The notes below the pieces were generated by a model. The model worked only from the letters and a program-made list of their open reading frames with translations, was not told the DNA's origin and ran no database searches. The translations under genes were made by a program, and so were the position numbers. 64,000 nucleotides of DNA from Panagrolaimus kolymaensis (Eukaryota > Nematoda > Chromadorea > Rhabditida > Panagrolaimidae): NCBI GenBank assembly GCA_028622995.1, contig JAJQJQ010000036.1, forward strand, positions 1,178,001 to 1,242,000. The letters run 5' to 3'. Within the stretch, counting starts at the first letter, position 1, and each line of letters starts with the position of its first letter. This document shows positions 57,737-64,000 of this stretch, piece by piece.

Positions 57737-59580
57737 AAAAAAATAGGATAAAAAAACTATCCAAAATTGATAAAATAATTCCTAATTTATTAGACTATGC
57801 AACGACTTATCCAAGTTTTTTTTAGTTAAATTATTTTATCAAATTTAGCATAATATTCTTATCAAAAATATGATAATATTTTTATTAAAAATTAATAGTA
57901 TTTTGGCACCAACGAGCCTGATAATACCGTACCTGCTAGCACTTATTCTCCTTATCCTACCGTACGCTGCGCTTATTAAACCTGCAATAACACTACTCCA
58001 CCCCGCATGAAACATACACAGTAATATCGTTATCACACAATTTATTCATGAAATACAAAAAATAGCATTACAAAATACAATCAAATTAAACACAAAATAT
58101 TCTCATGAAATATGCTTCTTCTGTTGCTTTTTCGTGTAGTATTACCATGAGAACTTCCATAGACCATCCGTTTTCATGTTTGAACATCGCGAGAATTGGA
58201 ACATATTCATGAAGAGTTGCGTGCATCCTTATAATTCAGTTCTTTTCATGGAGACATATGCTGAGAACACCATCATGTTGAGAATCATGGACCATAACAA
58301 GAGATCATTGCATTCTGAAAGATTTGTAGCTGCTATGTTTCCTAAAAGTAACTTTTTTAGTAACAAAACATGAAAAAGAACTAACTTTTCATCAGGAGGA
58401 CATCATACAGATAAAGATGTGGAACATAACAGCAAGAGACATCAGAGAAAATCAACTAAAATTGAAAGATATTGTTAGGCGGTAATAAACATATGCAAGC
58501 AAACCTGATAAAGCAACTCCATGTAACATCGATAATGCTGTGGAGAGAAACAAAAGAACATGAGATCATGGAAAAGAGAACAGTGCATTGTCCGTAACAT
58601 GTGTTATCACTAAAAACAACAACGAAATCTTTGAGAATAGCAAACATAACTAACCTTTCATGGAACAAGCAAATTTCAGCTGTCATGTAACGAAGTCTTA
58701 GTTGAACGATCATGAGTAGTTTCATGGGAGAAAAGCAGAGATATAGCAAGGGACAGAACAAGTAACACAGCAACTTCTTGGACCATTCCATGGAAATCAT
58801 GTAACAGAACAGTAAGAAGTGGATCATGAGCATTAGTTTTCATAGATGCAAGCAACCATGTAGTTTCTAAAACAAAGAAATCAGACTATAATCATTATTA
58901 ACAAACAACCTCGTGAGATCAAAGCAATAAGACCAAAGACATCAGAAGATTTCCATGTTGAGAGATAACCATAATAACTCCCATGTAAAGTTTCAACACC
59001 TTGATGAGAGAAGGCAAGCTTTGCTAAAACTAGAAAACACAAAAGAACCACAAAAAAGGAGAAAAATCAAACCAGAAAGCCATGAAGTAACAGCCAACAC
59101 ATCAAGAAAAGCATTCCATGAGAAAAAACAATCATGAGCACCAGAAATATCATGTAACATTCCAAGGCAACAACGAAGATGACGAGAAAGAGAAGACATC
59201 AGGACACTAAAAATCCACCAAATAAAGATAATACACCAAGGTCAATTTATTTCAGAACTTTGAAAGAAAAAGAGGCAAAAAAAGCGAAGAATGAAAAAAG
59301 TTTTATGCAAAAAACTCAAAGACAGCTCGCTGCATGTTAGACTAAGTTCGCTGCAAGACACAAAAGATTTTTGAAAAAACTTCTACTCCCATCTTTTTTC
59401 TTTTTTTTTTCTCGGCACGAAAGTTTCCCTTCTTTTGTCTTCAACGCTTGCACTTTTTTGAAAATTAGGTAATTTTTTGCATAAAATCCAAGTTTTTGCA
59501 TGCATTTTATCAAAAAATTGATAAAAATTTAACGAATCAAAACTATAACAATATTATTTTTTGCGTCTTTTTTTTCAGTG
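57731..59580. mobile_element. Nested 1.85-kb element with CACTG ends (CACTA-like)
   Basis: Left end CACTGAAAAAAAA and right end TTTTTTTTCAGTG are inverted copies over 13 bases. The target duplication is CA (57729-57730, 59581-59582), or equally GCA if the element ends at 59579. Removal with one target copy joins the two Helitron ORFs in frame across Ala and Cys codons just before the Walker A motif. CACTA-type ends are the nearest known match, but those normally read CACTA with 3-bp duplications, so the superfamily is tentative. No transposase ORF is present. The right two thirds carry a CATG-rich array. Confidence 0.82.
58105..59155. repeat. CATG-dense non-coding segment
   Basis: I count 26 CATG tetramers in about 1050 bases, where the local base composition would predict about three. 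They occur in contexts such as ATCATGAG, TTCATGG, CATGTAAC and CCATGTTGAG, at irregular spacing. No coding frame spans the segment. They may be transposase-binding repeats, as subterminal repeats are in En/Spm-type elements. Confidence 0.6.
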
Positions 59581-61160
59581 CATGTTTTTACATTGATGGT
59601 CCAGGAGGTTCAGGAAAGACTTATCTTTTTAATTGTTTGTTTTCGAATTTAATTGCTAAAGGTAAAAAGATTATAGTCATGGCATGGAGCGGCATTGCTG
59701 CTTCATTATATGAAACTGGACGCACCGTTCATAATGTCTTTAGGCTTGATTTTCCATTCGCAGATGATAGTAATTCAGGCATTTCAGCTTTGGATTCGCT
59801 TGCAAAAGATTTGAAAGACGTTGATGCTATGGTTTGGGATGAAACTCCAATGGCACCTCGAAGAGCATTAGAAGTTATTGACGAAAAATTAAGAGAAATT
59901 ATGAATAATAACCTTCCATTTGGAGGAAAAGTTATGATTCTCGGTGGCGATTTCCGTCAATTGGGTCCAATTGTTAAAAACGGTACAAGAAACGATATTG
60001 TTAGAAGTAGCATTAAATCAAGCCCACTTTGGCAGCATTTTGCTTCTAATTATTCAACTTTAATTAGAAATGAAAGAGCTGACAATAGTGGTGATGGTTT
60101 TGCTGAAACTATTTTAAGTATCGGAGATGGAAGCGCAAATGATGAAAATGGAAAAGTTCCAATTCCAGAAGAATGTTCGACGGATGCAAATTTAGTTGAA
60201 AAAGTTTTTGCAGATATTATCGCCGATAAAGATTATAATGCTTTTTCTTCAAGAGCAATTCTTTCAACGGTTAATTCCGAAGTTGATGCATATAATGAAG
60301 AAATTATTAATTTGCTTGATGAGAATACAGAAAAAGTTTACATAGCAGTTGATCGAATTGAAAATGTTAATGGCGATGGAAATGCAATGGAATATATTCC
60401 TGAACATTTTGAATCGTTTAAGCCAAGTGGATTTCCCGCTTATAAGTTGCGTTTACGAGAAAATACAATTGTTATGCTAATGAGAAATTTGAATATTCGT
60501 GAAGGATTATGCAATGGAACGAGGCTTTTAATTAAAAAGTTAGAACGCAATATTATTATTGCTGAAAAACTTTTTAATAGAAGCACCAATAATGACGATA
60601 ATATTGTTATGATTCCAAGAATTACACTTCTCGATGAATCTAGCATTTTCACCGTTTACAGAAATCAGTTTCCAGTAAGACCAGCATTCGCAATGACCAT
60701 TAATAAAGCTCAAGGTCAAACGTTCGATCAAATTGGAGTCGATATTAGTCGAGGAATCTTTACTCACGGTCATGTCTATGTAGCTATTTCTCGCACACGT
60801 GCTTGGGATCGCATTCAAATTAAGTTACATGCTGATGATGTAAATTGTTCACGAAATATTGTTTATAGTGAATTGTTGAACGAAAATCCTCTTGCAGTTA
60901 TGCAACCGGATGGTCCAACGATTGAAGATTTAAATCCAAATTGGAATGCGCAAGAAATCATGGAAGTTGTTGAACATCCACATAATGATATCGAATATGA
61001 AAACGAAGACAACGAAGTCTTACGAGGTATTAATGCAGGTTTACTTGCAGAAGAAGAATATAATGAAGATTGGAATAATGTGAATGAATTTGAACAAAAC
61101 CAAGAGGAATTTAATGCATTTTGGGAAGAAAACCATCAAGGTGACGATGAAGAAGATTAA
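59496..61160 (+). CDS. Helitron transposase, C-terminal part: Pif1-type SF1 helicase
   Basis: The open frame encodes 554 residues, but only those from about residue 29 belong to the Helitron; the first 28, including the ATG, come from the nested element. Walker A GPGGSGKT is at 59598-59621, Walker B VWDETPMAP near 59840, GGDFRQLGPIV (motif III) near 59940, and the C-terminal MTINKAQGQTFDQIGVD with HVYVAISRTRAWD (motifs V and VI) near 60690-60810. An acidic tail follows. In the family this helicase unwinds donor DNA during rolling-circle transposition. No frameshift is visible. As it stands it lacks its nuclease half. Confidence 0.92.
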   Translation: MHAFYQKIDKNLTNQNYNNIIFCVFFFSACFYIDGPGGSGKTYLFNCLFSNLIAKGKKIIVMAWSGIAASLYETGRTVHNVFRLDFPFADDSNSGISALDSLAKDLKDVDAMVWDETPMAPRRALEVIDEKLREIMNNNLPFGGKVMILGGDFRQLGPIVKNGTRNDIVRSSIKSSPLWQHFASNYSTLIRNERADNSGDGFAETILSIGDGSANDENGKVPIPEECSTDANLVEKVFADIIADKDYNAFSSRAILSTVNSEVDAYNEEIINLLDENTEKVYIAVDRIENVNGDGNAMEYIPEHFESFKPSGFPAYKLRLRENTIVMLMRNLNIREGLCNGTRLLIKKLERNIIIAEKLFNRSTNNDDNIVMIPRITLLDESSIFTVYRNQFPVRPAFAMTINKAQGQTFDQIGVDISRGIFTHGHVYVAISRTRAWDRIQIKLHADDVNCSRNIVYSELLNENPLAVMQPDGPTIEDLNPNWNAQEIMEVVEHPHNDIEYENEDNEVLRGINAGLLAEEEYNEDWNNVNEFEQNQEEFNAFWEENHQGDDEED

Positions 61161-61674
61161 GTTTAAAGCTATGCTAAAGTTAAAGTTTTTTTTTGTTTTC
61201 AAATGAAAATGATCAAACGTTAAAGCGGGTTTGTTTTGCTCTTTTTAGAGCATTGTTTCCCCGTCAACAAAAATCAATAACCCTCTTGAAGCTGGAAACC
61301 GTGACGTGGTTAGAGGGCTTACTGTCAAATTTGTTTTTTGACAAACTAATATCCAGCATTTTTATTGTTATTTGATGTTTGATTGTGTTTGATGTGTATT
61401 TATTTGTTTTGTGAAAATAAAGAATTATTTTAAAATGTTTAAACGCGCCACAACATGAGCCTTAGTATTTTTGTTTCTAAATATTTTATTAGGAATTTTA
61501 CTATTATAATCAATCGAATTTTCCAAATTATATATCACCAATATTATAAAAATATTTCTTCTTTTATCTTCCAACCCTTCTCCAGAATAACTCAACCAAC
61601 GTTGTATATTGTATTCGAAAATGTTATGTGTGTTTCTGAAAGTGTTTATTTACTTCCACGCAAAAAAATAATGA

Positions 61675-61706
61675 GGGACCACCGAAGGTGGGCCCAAAAG
61701 CCCTTG
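61675..61706 (+). repeat. Helitron 3' terminal hairpin and CTTG end
   Basis: Stem GGGACCACC-GAA-GGTGGGCCC with one A/G mismatch, then AAAAGCC and CTTG before a host T. The geometry (GAA loop, seven-base spacer, four-base end, T) is the same as at 21118-21145. Confidence 0.75.
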
Positions 61707-64000
61707 TTTTTTATAAAAAAAGAAAGAAAGAAAAGAAAATTTTCATGAATAAAAATTGGGAGATGCTGCGGCCAGCCAAAAATAAATAAAAAATGGAAGA
61801 AAAAGAAAAGCAATGAAATGAAATGAAAAATAAATTGAAGTTTTCTTATATTTATTCAAATAAAATCTTTTTCTTTCACTTTTTTTTGATGCTTTTATTG
61901 GCTATAATGGGTTTGGTATAAAAATTTTAAAAAAATGAAAGTATTTCCGTAAATGTTTTTTCCATTAACCATTTTTGGCACAGAAAAAAATATAAAATTA
62001 AAAAAGTTTTATAGTTTTTCTTTGAATAAAAATTTAAAATTAAAAAAGTAATAAAACAAAAAGGTGTTTACGGAGATTTGAAAAAAATTGTACTCCACAA
62101 AGGAAAATTTTTTGGAGGAAAAGCAGTACAAAAGTTCACATGCACTTAATTAAAAATGGATCTTAGTAATGTTAAATTTTACCAAAATTAAATATCACAC
62201 AATACAAAATAAGTAAAACCAATTATTAGAAATTAGAACCAGATGAAGCAGGTGCATTTAAAAAAACTAAAGAAAAATGAAACTTTTGATCAATGTTTAA
62301 AAAAATATTTTTGCGCATTTCTGTCTCTTAAAAGTTTTAATTTATTTGTGAACAACGAATGCCATGGATTTTAGCAGATTCCATATGCCGAAGACAAAAC
62401 CCTCAAAAAATAACCTTTTTTCAAAAAGCAAGAAAAAGCAAACATAAAAAACGAAACATTTTTTCTTCTTCTAAAAACCTATTCAAAAACGATTTTAACA
62501 CACTTTACGTCCGTCAAAAAATTTCACCCCTAGGGGCTTTGTTTTCCAAATACCAGAAGAGACCGAAGAAGAAGCCTAATGTAGTTTTGACATTGAAAAA
62601 ACACCAAAATAAAAATAAAATTTACTCAACCATATTTTTCTTCCTTCCTCTTTTTTGTTTTTTTATTTGAAAGAAAAAAAATTCAAGTAAGTAAAAAGCA
62701 AACATAAAAAAAAAAGTCGAAAGAAGGAATAAAAAAAAGCAACAACAAACATACACGTGAAAGCTCAGGAAAAAAAAAGCGCGGGGAAGCTAAAAAAATA
62801 AAAATAAAAATGCTTCGTTTTTTATTTTTATTTCTATTTGGTGAATGCCGTTACAACAAGAAAAAAAACAAGCGCCATGTTAGAAAATAAAAAAAATGTT
62901 TTTCTCCTAGAAAAAAAGAAGAGGGAATGCAAAGCAAAGGAATGTCAAACTTGCTTCTTTTTTTCTTTTTTTAAAGCCTTAGGGAATAAATAAAAAATGC
63001 TGTCCGACGACTGGCTGACTCTCCTTTGCTTTTCCTCGTAAAAAACAAGAAGAAAAAAAATGCCGCGTCAAATATCAGAAAGAAAAAAGAGGGAACTTGA
63101 AAAAAATAAATATGTAAAAAAGCATTTTTTTGCAAAAAAGGAGAGATAGGAAATTAAGAAAAAAAAGGGTAATCGGAGGATGGTTTAATTATATACGAAC
63201 TTTTAAAAAAGATTAGAAAAAAACCAGAAACAAAGAAGAAATTTTATAAATCAAAGACTAAAAATAAGAAATAAATAATCCATGAAAATCTTGGATTTTA
63301 TTGTATTAAAAATATAAAATTAATAAAATCAAAAACCAACACAGCAAGCACGGGCTTTTATTCCAGAAAAAAAAGATTATGATTAACATTTTTCTGCATA
63401 CCTCAAGCTTTGCATCTTCTTATTTTTTTCTCATGCGAAATTTTTTTCCGAAAAAATAGGAGGAAGAAAAATTAAATTTCTTTTTAAGTTTTTTAAAGAA
63501 AAAGGAAAAAAGCATACCAAAATAGATTTAATTTTAATTTTATTTATTCATGCTTTTTTTCTATTTCTTTTCAAATAGTCACGTAAATTACGGGAATTCA
63601 AGAAATAATAATAACAAATATTAAAAATTTGAATTTAACCAAAAAATATGTATTTTTTAGGTTAAAGAAAATAAGAAAAAAAATAATACTCCGCTTTTTT
63701 CAAGACTTTTGCAGAGAACGAAAAAAAATGGTTTTAGTAATTTCAATCTTTTCTTTTTAGTTCGTGGTTGACAAAGTTACGAACTTTTTTTTCTCACCTT
63801 TTACAAAAAATGAAAAAGTAGCGAGCGAGAAAGAACTTTATTAATATTTAAAAAGCAATATATATGCTACACTGAATTTTGACATTTGTCTTTTTCGTTG
63901 CACCTGGTTGGTTGCCCACCACGTCTGTAAAAAAGTTTTTTTACACAATAAAAAAGAAGTTATGTGTTTTAGAAATGAAAAATGAATAATAATAAAGAAA
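61707..64000. other. 2.3-kb AT-rich region to the end of the window
   Basis: Long runs of A and T with scattered ORFs of low complexity (for example 62359-62670, Lys/Phe-rich) that I do not regard as genes. No repeat, tRNA or splice-supported exon chain was found. Confidence 0.35.

Larger units (their letters stand above)
52976..61706 (+). mobile_element. Autonomous Helitron, 8.7 kb including a nested insertion
   Basis: The 5' end starts TCTACCTATATAAAGCGAG followed by TATGTCTGTCTGTCG, a typical Helitron head. The 3' end has a 9-bp stem with one mismatch and GAA loop (61675-61695), seven bases, then CTTG (61703-61706) and a host T. Typical ends are CTRR, so CTTG is a variant. Inside are a Rep half (53822-57736) and a helicase half (59496-61160) interrupted by a 1.85-kb element with CACTG ends. 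Without that, the transposase would be a single protein of about 1830 residues. Otherwise no frameshift is seen, so the copy is young. Confidence 0.88.

Noticed and set aside
57845..58036. Minus-strand 63-codon ORF inside the nested element
   Set aside because: Short, no transposase signature, lies in non-coding element sequence.
62359..62670. 103-codon plus-strand ORF near the window end
   Set aside because: Lys/Phe-rich translation of A and T runs with no splice context or domain.

Overview
This window looks like a very AT-rich nematode nuclear genome segment. Supporting signs are short introns (about 45-90 nt) with TTTCAG-type acceptors, a class-X serpentine receptor (srx), a family of short F-box-like proteins expanded in nematodes, and an animal Di-Ras GTPase with a CAAX box. 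A Panagrolaimus-type clade IV nematode would fit, especially the F-box-like proteins with the ENIIxYIxKNP and CKYFF motifs plus a GH16 glucanase, but the genus is inference from remembered family patterns and not proven here.

Layout, left to right. 0.5-2.7 kb: an intron-containing GH16 beta-1,3-glucanase and an F-box-like gene. 6-8.2 kb: a bZIP transcription factor followed by a truncated half-copy. 8.9-11 kb: an APMAP/strictosidine-synthase-like beta-propeller protein. 12.4-13.3 kb: an unrecognised 213-residue protein. 13.5-19.3 kb: an F-box-like cluster (one truncated gene and two tandem duplicates), shaped by Helitron-like and hAT-type insertions. 20.3-21.1 kb: a non-autonomous Helitron-like element. 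21.7-24 kb: an srx receptor. 26.6-31.6 kb: a diaphanous-type formin in 12 exons, with repeat remnants in its third intron. 32.4-36.1 kb and 43.6-44.8 kb: three paralogues of a coiled-coil family; one is frameshifted and one lacks a start. 36.2-38.1 kb: a fold-back element with perfect 119-bp arms beside a short LTR element without gag-pol. 39.3-39.8 kb: a piece resembling the C-terminal end of a ubiquitin protease. 46.3-48 kb: an ESCO/Eco1 cohesin acetyltransferase. 48.6-49.8 kb: a Di-Ras GTPase with a tRNA-Thr nested in an intron.

53-61.7 kb: a nearly complete autonomous Helitron. It has a 5' TC terminus, a Rep with HUH and YxxxY motifs, STPR-like repeats, a zinc-binding motif, a Pif1-type helicase, and a 3' hairpin. 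It is broken only by a nested 1.85-kb element with CACTG ends, which carries an exceptional density of the tetramer CATG. Removing the insertion and one target-site copy restores the reading frame.

The striking feature of the window is the amount of readable mobile-element history. Five insertions have matched target-site duplications: two 8-bp and hAT-like at gene boundaries, one 8-bp and made of CCGAA repeats, one 9-bp and MULE-like, and one 5-bp LTR. Two dispersed repeats keep a GC-rich hairpin fold while its sequence differs. No operon logic links the genes; the functional themes are ordinary worm housekeeping and signalling plus two rapidly turning-over families that share one C-terminal module.

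Gene models here were spliced by hand from GT-AG signals and reading-frame continuity. They are good hypotheses and not transcript-supported.
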